In this document: piece after piece, positions 1-6,875 of the stretch
Layout of the letters: every line of letters starts with the position of its first letter
How positions within the stretch are numbered: position 1 is the first letter of the stretch
Virus record (IMG/VR): IMGVR_UViG_3300020396_000007
Location: 1-56,660 of that record
DNA: 56,660 nt
Origin: a virus
Reading direction: 5' to 3' (one strand)
Made by a program: the position numbers and the translations under genes
Notes under the pieces: generated by a model
Seen by the model: the letters and a program-made list of their open reading frames with translations, nothing else
Told to the model about the DNA's origin: nothing
The model's database searches: none

Positions 1-127
1 TAGCAACGACATCGACACGGACGATGGGGATTGGCTCGCAACCATCCTTGTGCGTGGGTTCAAGGGCTACGGCTCAATGTCCAGCGAGCAGTTGCGCGAC
101 GAGATACGTGAGCGAGATCACATGTGC
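1..127 (+). repeat. Terminal near-repeat, left copy
   Basis: Bases 1-127 match 56534-56660 with 6 substitutions and no gaps. The reading frame is continuous across the junction. This looks like the overlap left when a circular or terminally redundant genome is assembled, with strain variation or correction at one end, rather than a functional repeat. Confidence 0.85.
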
Positions 128-157
128 GAAGTCATCGAGGATGAGGTAGCATCATGA
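1..157 (+). CDS. 3' part of small hypothetical protein (gene cut by the window ends)
   Basis: The open frame enters from the left edge (first full codon at base 2) and ends at TGA 155-157. The visible protein is acidic and ends in EVIEDEVAS. The same frame starts at 56493 at the right end (MSKLSRDEM...), and joining the ends across the 127-base overlap gives a 66-residue protein. The stop overlaps the next start (ATGA), so it is translationally coupled to the 154-489 gene. I recognise no family. It is one of a string of tiny plus-strand early/accessory genes. Confidence 0.7.
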   Translation, partial: SNDIDTDDGDWLATILVRGFKGYGSMSSEQLRDEIRERDHMCEVIEDEVAS

Positions 158-489
158 AGTTCGAACCAAAAGATGTACCCACCACCATAGAGTACGAGAT
201 CGAAGTTGGTCACGTAACCTACGCATATGCAACTGACGAAGGCTGTTGGTTGGTAAATGAAAACCCCGATCACTTGGTCGAGGCCACCCATGAGACTGTA
301 CAGTTCGAAGTGTACGTACATTTGAGACTGCCGCAGACAGGGCAAATCGAGATACTACACGAGACTGAGTTCTCACCTGAACGCAAGTACATGGGCGCTA
401 ACATCGCTTTGACAAAATCAAACACCTTGTACGACCAGCTTTGCAGACTATTCCCTGACGCAGATCACTGCGCTCACGGAACGTACTAA
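154..489 (+). CDS. Hypothetical acidic protein, 111 aa
   Basis: ATG 154 overlaps the stop of the preceding gene (ATGA), which decides the start. The protein is acidic, with alternating hydrophobic residues that suggest a beta-rich fold (IEYEIEVGHVTYAYA near residues 12-26). It has no signal peptide, membrane segment or motif I recognise. It is the last gene of the accessory cluster before the hairpin-rich gap ahead of the cobS-like gene. Function unknown; coding status is well supported by coupling and length. Confidence 0.7.
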   Translation: MKFEPKDVPTTIEYEIEVGHVTYAYATDEGCWLVNENPDHLVEATHETVQFEVYVHLRLPQTGQIEILHETEFSPERKYMGANIALTKSNTLYDQLCRLFPDADHCAHGTY

Positions 490-507
490 CCCAAACAAAA
501 CCTCATC

Positions 508-545
508 ACGTACGGGCGACCGACTAATCAAAGATTAGTCGAGGA
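508..545 (+). promoter_or_regulatory. Leader hairpin element (copy 1): CGTACGGGCGACC + stem-loop + GAGGA
   Basis: A conserved box at 509-521 is followed by a perfect 9-bp stem with an AAA loop (521-541, arms CGACTAATC and GATTAGTCG), then GAGGA. A second copy at 53605-53636 keeps both boxes and the hairpin but with different stem sequence. That is the pattern expected of a conserved RNA structure. A second small hairpin (TCGGC/GCCGA, 563-579) follows here. The role is unknown. Confidence 0.5.
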
Positions 546-609
546 ACCTATAACTATAGATTTCGGCGGTCTCTGCCGAGGTCTCTTTTCTGCTGTCCGC
601 AGATAAACT

Positions 610-638
610 TTGACAGATCGTTCGATGTGTCATATACA
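610..638 (+). promoter_or_regulatory. Sigma70-type promoter of the cobS/cobT operon
   Basis: TTGACA (610-615), a 17-base spacer, then TATACA (633-638). Transcription should start near 645, 22 bases before ATG 667 with AGGAG at 657-661. The -10 box lies inside the 19-bp operator at 624-642, so this promoter is probably repressible. Confidence 0.75.
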
Positions 639-642
639 CTAC
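624..642 (+). promoter_or_regulatory. Operator copy A (GATGTGTCATATACACTAC)
   Basis: 18 of 19 bases match the site at 15077-15095 and 16 of 19 match the minus-strand site at 8647-8665. The core is a dyad, TGTAT-CAT-ATACA in the best copy. It covers the -10 box of the cobS promoter, the usual position for repression. The likely binder is the Cro-like protein (14760-15047) or the LuxR-type protein (8116-8580); which one cannot be read from sequence. Confidence 0.65.
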
Positions 643-666
643 AACCTGACAACTTAGGAGATTTAC

Positions 667-2289
667 ATGTCAGTTACTATCAGAAACCTCATACATAAAC
701 ACAACGCTCGTGATGCACAGCGTATCCTGAGTAACATCATTCGTAAACTCGTAGCAGACGAGGCATGGAAGCCTGTCATCGAGGCGGCGAAGCGTTCGCT
801 CCTCATCAACACCACGCATACTAACTCACGTACAATGAAGTCGGTGAGCATATCACAAATCCTTGACCGTATGTCAGCCCATGCCAATGCTCTGCTTCTC
901 GTAGATGTTTGGCTTGATCGTGGTTTAACCTCAGACAAAGCTCTATGGAAGCTTGTACAGTATTTCGAGGGCGATGATGCTTACGTAGACAGCATAACCT
1001 GCTGGCCGTACGCTCCTAGCCAAGAAGAAATAGACCTCGCCTTGGATCACGACATCACTGACCAACTTGACCTGTCTGATGACGTAGAACCTGTTCAAGA
1101 CGAAGCTACACATAAGACTGCTGATACTCCAACTTCCCCTACTGCGTACGATGTTTCGGCCGACATTGCGGTGGCTGCCAACGTGCTGCTCAAGGCTGCC
1201 ACGGGCGGCGAGATGGACGACTTGCAAAAGCTACTCGATGAAGTCGTAGACTTGCGTAACCGTCCGACCTCCATACTGCCGCCCAAGGTACAAGCGGACG
1301 GTGATATACCAGAAGGTACGCCTGTTCGTGTCAATGCGCTCGACGTATTCTCTGACCGCGATACGTCACCTATGAGTAAGGAAGAGCGTAAGCTGATGAA
1401 CATGGACATCACTACTTACGTCTGGGACGGTGTTCACCCATTAGTTCCCGCGAAAGATCCTAACTACATCTTCAACTGGTCGCACGTTTCAGACGTCCTT
1501 TGGGCTATCGAGAACGGTGACAACTCGTGGCTGACTGGATCAACAGGTACGGGAAAATCTACGTTAGCCGAACAGATCGCTTCGTGGACAGGTCGTATGA
1601 TCGTACGTGTGAACATGGATAGTGCGATTGAACGCCCCGATTTCGTCGGTGCAATGGCGCTCGTGTCCAATGAGGACGGATCACAAGTCACCATGTTCAA
1701 GGATGGTGTGTTGCCGAGGGCCATGCAGTTGCCGTGCATCTTGCTTCTTGACGAGTACGATGCCGTACGTCCCGACATTGCGTACGTTATGCAGCCAGTC
1801 TTGGAGGGTGCCCCTCTGCGGCTCTTAGAAGACGGTGGCCGTATGGTTCACCCACATGCTGACTTCCATATCATTGCGACAGCCAACACGACAGGCACTG
1901 GTGATAGCTCTGGTATGTATGCGGCGGCGGTCAAGGTTCAATCACGCGCACAGATCAACAGGTTCAGCGTGTTCATCAAGGTGGACTACATGGAAACCCA
2001 CCGTGAGATGGATCTTATTAAAAAGTTCGCGCCCGATGTGTCACAGCGAGCGATGGGTTTGCTACAGCAGTTCATCGAATACTATCGGAAGGGCTTTACC
2101 GATGGGACGATTGCTACACCTATCTCTCCACGTAATACGATCACGCTTGGTCGGTACTTGAATACGTTCGAGGGCAAGATCGGTACGAAAACAGCGCTCA
2201 AACGTGCGCTTCAAATGAACGTCATGCTCACGATTGACGAACAGGACGCCATTGCCGTGACAGGCATCATGGATCGTGTGTGTGCGTAA
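667..2289 (+). CDS. cobS: CobS-like AAA+ ATPase (MoxR/cobaltochelatase type)
   Basis: A 540-residue AAA+ protein. Walker A GSTGTGKST lies near residues 290-298, Walker B CILLLDEYD near 357-365, and the sensor/arginine region INRFSVF near 430. These are typical of CobS, the motor subunit that loads cobalt with CobN and CobT in aerobic cobalamin synthesis. Residues 1-250 are an extra N-terminal region with an acidic linker, longer than in cellular CobS. It is followed 34 bases on by the VWA partner, the standard MoxR-VWA pair. CobN is absent, so it may supplement host chelatase or act as a metal-insertion or remodelling chaperone on other proteins. AGGAG precedes ATG. Confidence 0.88.
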   Translation: MSVTIRNLIHKHNARDAQRILSNIIRKLVADEAWKPVIEAAKRSLLINTTHTNSRTMKSVSISQILDRMSAHANALLLVDVWLDRGLTSDKALWKLVQYFEGDDAYVDSITCWPYAPSQEEIDLALDHDITDQLDLSDDVEPVQDEATHKTADTPTSPTAYDVSADIAVAANVLLKAATGGEMDDLQKLLDEVVDLRNRPTSILPPKVQADGDIPEGTPVRVNALDVFSDRDTSPMSKEERKLMNMDITTYVWDGVHPLVPAKDPNYIFNWSHVSDVLWAIENGDNSWLTGSTGTGKSTLAEQIASWTGRMIVRVNMDSAIERPDFVGAMALVSNEDGSQVTMFKDGVLPRAMQLPCILLLDEYDAVRPDIAYVMQPVLEGAPLRLLEDGGRMVHPHADFHIIATANTTGTGDSSGMYAAAVKVQSRAQINRFSVFIKVDYMETHREMDLIKKFAPDVSQRAMGLLQQFIEYYRKGFTDGTIATPISPRNTITLGRYLNTFEGKIGTKTALKRALQMNVMLTIDEQDAIAVTGIMDRVCA

Positions 2290-2323
2290 TCAATCTTCAA
2301 TCTCAAACAAAAGGAACATGTAA

Positions 2324-4432
2324 ATGTTTACTCAAACTTCAGTCGCAGGACTTCAAACTGAATTGACTAAGCTATCTAAAATTATGGGTGCCGCACATGT
2401 ACGTACCACCTTCATGGGTGACGGTGCGTACACTGATGGCAACATCATCAACGTGCCGCATATGGATGTGACTGCGGAGCTTGACCCAGAGGATCAAGCC
2501 GCAATGCGAGGCTATCACATCCATGAGACAAGCCACGTAACCGATACGGACATGACGATACTGCAACGTAGAACCGTAAAGGGTAAGCCGATCAAGCGCA
2601 TCTGGAACGCGTCCGAAGATGTGTATGTGGAGCGTAAGGCTATCGAGAAGTACGAGGGTGCCAAGCGTAGTATCCAAGCGACCACTGAGAAAGTTCTCGC
2701 AAAAGAAAACAAGTTCTGGAAAGAAAATCCCTTACGTCAAGCCGCTCGGATCACGAGATGGTGGGATGAGATACCGTACGCGGCGTTGCAACAAGGCCGC
2801 AAGAACATGGGGTACGATAGCGAAGCGCTCGATGAATACCTACAAGGTCTACCCAAGCAGTTGAGACGCGAGGCAAGGAAGTACGCCAAGCGTATGGTCG
2901 CCGCTGAAAATTCAGAGCAAGCCCTGCGGGTTGCAAGGGCCATGCAAAAACGCATGAAAAAGTATGGCGATGAGTACGACACCCCCGAAGAGCCGCCTTG
3001 CGATGGCGATGACGGCGAGCAACCTAACGATGGCGATACCCAACAGACAGAGCAGGAGACTAACGAGGGTATCGAAGGGGAGAACGACGACATCGAGGAC
3101 GAAGAAGGTAACACCGATGGCGAGGGTGACGACGAAGGTGACGACGAAGGTACGGGAGATACCGACGAAAGCGACGACGACGACGACGACTTAGACGACC
3201 ACACCGATGGTGACGACGGAGACGGAGACGGCGACTTTCCCGACGACGGAGACATCGACGGGGATCTTGGATGCGACGACGACGACGACGGAGATGGTAC
3301 GCAAGGTACGGGAGATGACCAGGAAGAAGATACTCCCAGGGACGACACCCAGGATGATGGTACGCAAGAGGCCAAGGGTTTCGATCTCGAAGAGGCAGAG
3401 AAACGCGCCGACGAAGCGATGAATGATACATTCGGCAAGTACAACTCAGGCGATCTCGAAGTTAAGTCAGAGTTCAGCAACGTGTTCTACCATCACAATG
3501 AGTATTGGGCGTGGCAAAAAGTCGTGGCTGAAGAAATCATACTGCCGATGTCTAAGGACATGAACCGTACCGACGAAGCGCGAAGTATTGCAAGGCAGAT
3601 CCATAGGCAAATCAATGATTGGTGTAGGTCAATGGAGATTGATCGAACCGAAGTCCTTCACGAAATTCAAAAGAATACCAAGCGTCATATGCCTAGCGAT
3701 CTTAACGCCTACTCAGCAAGACTTGCGCGTATGTTGTTGTCGCAGGAAGAGAGACGCAATGAGGGTGGCTTCAGCTCTGGTCGCATTGATCGGCGGCGTC
3801 TCGCTTCTGTTGCGGCTGGCAATGAAAACGTGTTCGCACGTCCACAGATAATGAAGACAAGCGAGACGCGCATACTCATTGCGATTGATGGCTCATCTTC
3901 CATGAATGATAGATCCACGCGTATCGCTGTGGATGCAGTGAACACATGCCTTGGTCGAGCTAACGTAAGGTTCGACATAGCGGAATGGGGTGGCATGGAT
4001 TGGAGCCATGTCATTGATGGCCTCGATGCAGGTGCCAACTTCACGGTACACAAGAAAGCGAATGAGCATTGGAGAAAGATAGATAAGGCTTTCGACTTCT
4101 GCCCTCAGTCAAGTGACACACCTTCACACACTGGAATGTTGACGTGCGCCAAGTACATGAGCGCATGGACTGAGCCACGCAAGATACTCTTGTTTCTGAC
4201 TGACGGTATGCCAAACGGCTACAATCATGGTGAGTGCGAGATGATCAAGCAACTGACAGTCGTGATGGAACAGAACGGCATGGAAGTGTACGGCGTAGGT
4301 ATCGACGTAGATTTCCCGATGGAAAATTCATTCAACAAGTACGTCGAGTGTAACTTCGACAGCCTTGGTGCAACGATGCTTGGTGGCTTGGAAAAGTTAC
4401 TGATCGAGAAAGGTCACGCTCATGGGTCGTGA
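2324..4432 (+). CDS. cobT: CobT-like VWA-domain protein with N-terminal HExxH motif
   Basis: A 702-residue partner of the CobS-like ATPase. The N-terminus has HETSH (residues 67-71) and a downstream NASEDVYVE (about 95-103), an HExxH plus distal acidic pattern of metallopeptidase-like folds. Residues 220-360 are an extreme Asp/Glu/Gly tract, as in CobT. The C-terminus is a von Willebrand A domain with MIDAS motif DGSSSMND (about 521) and FLTDGMPNG (about 624). In CobT the VWA domain joins the AAA+ ring to the substrate complex. AGGA lies 8 bases before ATG. Whether it acts in cobalamin synthesis or in another AAA+/VWA task is open. Confidence 0.85.
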   Translation: MFTQTSVAGLQTELTKLSKIMGAAHVRTTFMGDGAYTDGNIINVPHMDVTAELDPEDQAAMRGYHIHETSHVTDTDMTILQRRTVKGKPIKRIWNASEDVYVERKAIEKYEGAKRSIQATTEKVLAKENKFWKENPLRQAARITRWWDEIPYAALQQGRKNMGYDSEALDEYLQGLPKQLRREARKYAKRMVAAENSEQALRVARAMQKRMKKYGDEYDTPEEPPCDGDDGEQPNDGDTQQTEQETNEGIEGENDDIEDEEGNTDGEGDDEGDDEGTGDTDESDDDDDDLDDHTDGDDGDGDGDFPDDGDIDGDLGCDDDDDGDGTQGTGDDQEEDTPRDDTQDDGTQEAKGFDLEEAEKRADEAMNDTFGKYNSGDLEVKSEFSNVFYHHNEYWAWQKVVAEEIILPMSKDMNRTDEARSIARQIHRQINDWCRSMEIDRTEVLHEIQKNTKRHMPSDLNAYSARLARMLLSQEERRNEGGFSSGRIDRRRLASVAAGNENVFARPQIMKTSETRILIAIDGSSSMNDRSTRIAVDAVNTCLGRANVRFDIAEWGGMDWSHVIDGLDAGANFTVHKKANEHWRKIDKAFDFCPQSSDTPSHTGMLTCAKYMSAWTEPRKILLFLTDGMPNGYNHGECEMIKQLTVVMEQNGMEVYGVGIDVDFPMENSFNKYVECNFDSLGATMLGGLEKLLIEKGHAHGS

Positions 4433-4742
4433 TCTTAAACTACCCACCACATTCAAACGAAAAGTCTCACCCAAGTTGAAGCGAGAATGGTTTGCGCTTG
4501 CCGATGGTTGGCGACCTCACTCGTGGTGGTGGCACGTGGCGTACGTCATTCGGATAAAACGCGTACGCCACGCTAATGCGGAAAAGATCAAGCGCGTGAT
4601 GCGCTTGATTGATGAGAAACTCCCACATCTTAGAGAGGATTATACTCGTGGAGCTAATTACACAAACACTTCTCTGCCTAGCTATGAACGTCTATCACGA
4701 GGCAAGGTCAGAGGATTTGAACGGACAAGTCGCGGTGGCTGA
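4422..4742 (+). CDS. Hypothetical basic protein, 106 aa
   Basis: The gene overlaps the 3' end of the cobT-like gene by 11 bases and the SleB-like gene by 95 bases in another frame. The protein is strongly basic with a Trp-rich patch (WRPHSWWWHVAYV, residues 30-42) and many Lys/Arg. I recognise no domain. Long overlap with a clearly real gene means the C-terminal part could be fortuitous, but the start sits as expected for coupling to cobT. Confidence 0.5.
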   Translation: MGRDLKLPTTFKRKVSPKLKREWFALADGWRPHSWWWHVAYVIRIKRVRHANAEKIKRVMRLIDEKLPHLREDYTRGANYTNTSLPSYERLSRGKVRGFERTSRGG

Positions 4743-5037
4743 AGTTACACTGAACAGAGTGAACAGTAGTAAGTACCCAGACAATGTATGCGATGTCGTG
4801 TGGCAGAGAAAGCAGTTCTCTTGGACATTGGATGGCAAGAGCGATGTACCCAAGGATGAACAAGCTTGGCGTAGGGCCAAGCTTGTAGCTTGGTACGCAA
4901 TGGAAAGTGATAGCCGAAAAGTAGTTGGCTACGGAGTGACACACTACCACGCAGATTACGTTCAACCGTATTGGACCACGAGCTTTGAGCGTGTTGCAAA
5001 AATTGGAACGCATATTTTTTATAGGAGTGAGACATGA
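4648..5037 (+). CDS. SleB-type cell wall hydrolase
   Basis: A 129-residue protein of the SleB/Hydrolase_2 family. MNVYHEARSE carries the conserved catalytic Glu, with AVAEVTLNRVN and the C-terminal GVTHYHADYV typical of the family. These enzymes cut the glycan strands of peptidoglycan. The GTG at 4648 is preferred because GAGAGGA lies 9 bases upstream, giving MELITQTLLCLAMN; a longer form starts at 4609. There is no clear signal peptide beyond this hydrophobic start. It lies in the early operon with cobS/cobT, far from the lysis cassette at 9.3-11.9 kb, so it may be an entry or auxiliary muralytic enzyme. Confidence 0.82.
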   Translation: MELITQTLLCLAMNVYHEARSEDLNGQVAVAEVTLNRVNSSKYPDNVCDVVWQRKQFSWTLDGKSDVPKDEQAWRRAKLVAWYAMESDSRKVVGYGVTHYHADYVQPYWTTSFERVAKIGTHIFYRSET

Positions 5038-5432
5038 AGATCGAAGACTTCAATCAGGAAGATGTACTTCGCGAGAAGATGTTAGCGTTCGAACGAGCGC
5101 AAGCTAAACGCAAGCGGGAAGATGGCAAGCCTCTGCGTGGGCCACTGCCGTGCGATGTACGAGCGAGACACTTAACAGTACCAACGCGAGCGGTGACGCG
5201 GCAAACGATTTACGAAAAACTGATAGCCGTGATCAACGAAGGTGAAGCGATACCGAGCAGTGAGTTCGCATACCGTTCGAAGTTAAATTACAATTCAGTT
5301 GCAACTTATCTGCGCCAAATGAGCGATCACGGATTACTTCATAGGTTGCCGTGCCAGCATCAACACTATGCGTACGTTTACGTTCTGACTGGCAAAAGAA
5401 TTTCCGAAATTCTTGAGGAGCTAAATTACTGA
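5034..5432 (+). CDS. Winged-helix DNA-binding protein, 132 aa
   Basis: ATG overlaps the hydrolase stop (ATGA). The N-terminal 50 residues are charged and helical (FERAQAKRKRED). The C-terminal half resembles a winged helix: SSEFAYRSKLNYNSVATYLRQMSDHGLLHRL reads as helix-turn-helix plus wing, near residues 78-108. It is probably a transcription regulator expressed with cobS/cobT. The target cannot be told from sequence. Confidence 0.6.
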   Translation: MKIEDFNQEDVLREKMLAFERAQAKRKREDGKPLRGPLPCDVRARHLTVPTRAVTRQTIYEKLIAVINEGEAIPSSEFAYRSKLNYNSVATYLRQMSDHGLLHRLPCQHQHYAYVYVLTGKRISEILEELNY

Positions 5433-5689
5433 TGGACTTAAAGTACGTACGCAAAGAGATGTACGTCACCGAGAAAACACCTGCGATAGCCGTCGATGAA
5501 GACGGCTACGTACGGTGCGGATTGACGGCGAAGATGAACGACAATGACCTGCTCGTGTTGGGTCTCGTACTTGCGTTGAAGAATAAAGATTGGAAGGCGA
5601 AGGTGATTGAACGTGTTCGTACGCAAATGGAAGGCGCAAGCACACCAATGTCAGCAGTCACCCGTGCTTTTGATCTCATAAAAAAATAG
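5432..5689 (+). CDS. Hypothetical protein, 85 aa
   Basis: The start (TGATG) overlaps the preceding stop, with GAGGAG 12 bases upstream. The protein is mixed alpha/beta with a hydrophobic stretch LLVLGLVLALKN (about residues 40-51) followed by charged helices; it is not a convincing membrane segment. It is the last gene of the cobS operon. A hairpin terminator region follows at 5733-5767. No family recognised. Confidence 0.6.
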   Translation: MDLKYVRKEMYVTEKTPAIAVDEDGYVRCGLTAKMNDNDLLVLGLVLALKNKDWKAKVIERVRTQMEGASTPMSAVTRAFDLIKK

Positions 5690-5732
5690 CGTGTTAATAC
5701 TTGTATAGGGGGGCACCCGTCTCGGCCCACGG

Positions 5733-5767
5733 AAAAAGGCACGGCTATCAATGGCCGTGCCTCTCCT
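5733..5767 (-). terminator. Terminator between convergent operons
   Basis: A perfect 8-bp stem GGCACGGC/GCCGTGCC (5738-5745 with 5754-5761, 8-base loop). On the minus strand it is followed by five T, so it ends leftward transcription from the lysogeny side. On the plus strand it is followed by TCTCCTTTA, a weaker signal. A second stem ACCGTAG/CTACGGT follows near 5775-5797. Apart from these stems, the gap 5690-5920 shows no convincing gene. Confidence 0.7.
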
Positions 5768-5920
5768 TTAATAAACCGTAGTTGAACAATCTACGGTGCG
5801 TGACAGCCAATAAAAGGAGTATAGGCTTCAACGCTGACGTGGTTTACGGCCCTTATGAAACCAAAACGCACTCACGCCTTACGTATTAGGTGGCAAGGAT
5901 GGAGAACCCTGCCACGCCAA

Positions 5921-6622
5921 TTACAAAACTATAGTTGGGTCAACTTGTTCGGGTCTCACAGCATACACTATGGAGCTATACGGTTTACCGTCAGCGTTGT
6001 AAGTTGTGTACTTAGCTTCCACCAGTTTACCATTCTTTAGTAGCGTGACGCACTTGGAAGCAATCTTTTGATAGCACAAAGTTTGTATCTCATTCATGTC
6101 CTTGTATCGCACGGATGTGACCGAGAGTATTGACCAGAGTATATCCACGAAGCCCATCGGCTCTACTCGTAAGGTCTCTAGTATCATGTCAGACAACTCA
6201 CCCTCACCCATGTTTAGTAAAATGCTATACAAATGATCTCTTGCTTCGCGCAAACTAGGTGTGGCTGGTACAGAATTGACAACCTGTTTCGGGGTGTCGG
6301 GTGTGACAACTTCCTCAATGACGTCTTCATCATAGATGTAATCTACCATTGCCGAAGCAGGTATTACCTCATCTTCTTCATCTACTAGACTGCTGTCTTG
6401 GTGATCAGCGTCGAGCTTGAGGGCGATATACTCTGCTGTGTCAAGCTGTTCTGCGTAGTTCTGTTTGACGGTGGCAAAGTAAACGTCTCCGATCTGGATG
6501 TTCATGTACGTTGCCATGTTGACTGGTAAGTAACACGTCTTACCACATTTTGTTTTGCTGTATGCGCCACCTGCTCGTGTCACATACGTAACTTCAATAA
6601 CTTTAGTTGATGTATTCTTCAT
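5921..6622 (-). CDS. Hypothetical acidic protein at the attP edge, 233 aa
   Basis: The protein has a beta-rich N-terminal domain (residues 1-75, TKVIEVTYVTRAGGAYSK), an acidic linker (SSLVDEEDEVIPASAMVDYIYDEDVIEEVV, described in parts, about 78-110), and a helical C-terminal domain ending in DPTIVL. No catalytic motif or HTH is recognised. It lies immediately downstream of attP on the minus strand, so after integration it would sit at one prophage end. Genes there are often expressed in lysogens (exclusion, lysogenic conversion). Function unknown. Confidence 0.65.
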   Translation of the reverse strand: MKNTSTKVIEVTYVTRAGGAYSKTKCGKTCYLPVNMATYMNIQIGDVYFATVKQNYAEQLDTAEYIALKLDADHQDSSLVDEEDEVIPASAMVDYIYDEDVIEEVVTPDTPKQVVNSVPATPSLREARDHLYSILLNMGEGELSDMILETLRVEPMGFVDILWSILSVTSVRYKDMNEIQTLCYQKIASKCVTLLKNGKLVEAKYTTYNADGKPYSSIVYAVRPEQVDPTIVL

Positions 6623-6678
6623 TAGTAAACCCGTTCATATTGATGCAAACCTTACGTTTACGGTGAGGTTAAACCCAT

Positions 6679-6693
6679 AAGACGTGACGTCTT
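6679..6693. repeat. Inverted repeat AAGACGT-G-ACGTCTT beside attP
   Basis: A perfect 7-bp inverted repeat with a single-base centre, 13 bases from the outer arm-type repeat. It could be an excisionase or IHF-like accessory site, or a short hairpin. There is no T-run strong enough for a terminator. Confidence 0.4.
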
Positions 6694-6705
6694 TGGGGGT
6701 ATGAA

Positions 6706-6719
6706 CAGACAACGAAAGA
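6706..6719 (+). repeat. Arm-type integrase site, right arm (CAGACAACGAAAGA)
   Basis: A 14-base sequence repeated perfectly in inverted orientation at 6845-6858. The two copies flank the tRNA-like core at 6742-6782, as expected for arm-type binding sites of a tyrosine integrase. A related copy (CTTTCGTTGTCTA) occurs at 8677-8689. Confidence 0.6.
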
Positions 6720-6741
6720 AATGTTTAGGGGGGGAGATGTA

Positions 6742-6782
6742 CCTTAGCAGGGGAGCGCCTTCGTCCACTCGGCCACGTCTCC
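6742..6782 (-). other. attP: attP core: 5' half of a tRNA-Ser(GCU) gene
   Basis: Read on the minus strand, the sequence starts GGAGACGTGGCCGAGTGG and runs through a D arm (GCC/GGC stem) into anticodon stem CTCCC and loop CTGCTAA, anticodon GCT. Pairing then fails: GGTAC replaces the GGGAG needed to close the anticodon stem. About 41 bases therefore match the 5' half of a serine tRNA, and no 3' half is present. Next to the integrase and flanked by inverted arm sites, this is the likely recombination core. It is unusual because most phages carry the 3' part of the tRNA. Confidence 0.75.
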
Positions 6783-6844
6783 GTGGGCGGTGATAGCGAT
6801 TACGCTTTTGATCTGCAAGTAGTATTTCCATATTTCCCAAGACA

Positions 6845-6858
6845 TCTTTCGTTGTCTG
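6845..6858 (-). repeat. Arm-type integrase site, left arm
   Basis: Inverted copy of 6706-6719 (plus strand TCTTTCGTTGTCTG). It lies 18 bases from the end of the integrase gene, on the other side of the tRNA-like core. Confidence 0.6.
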
Positions 6859-6875
6859 ATTTAGTTGTGTGGCAG

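Noticed and set aside
2737-3480. 247-aa Ser/Pro-rich minus-strand frame opposite the cobT-like gene
   Set aside because: It is the complement of the Asp/Gly-rich repeat tract, which is codon-biased enough to stay open in other frames; no ribosome site or neighbours.
667-4432. Complete phage cobalamin cobaltochelatase
   Set aside because: No CobN is encoded in the window, so only the motor pair can be claimed.
5855-6040. 61-aa plus-strand frame downstream of the cobS operon
   Set aside because: It overlaps the minus-strand 233-aa gene, and lacks a suitable ribosome site; the area is better read as hairpin terminators.
6725-6785. Complete tRNA gene
   Set aside because: Only the acceptor 5' strand, D arm and anticodon 5' stem/loop are present; the anticodon stem does not close and no T arm or 3' acceptor follows.
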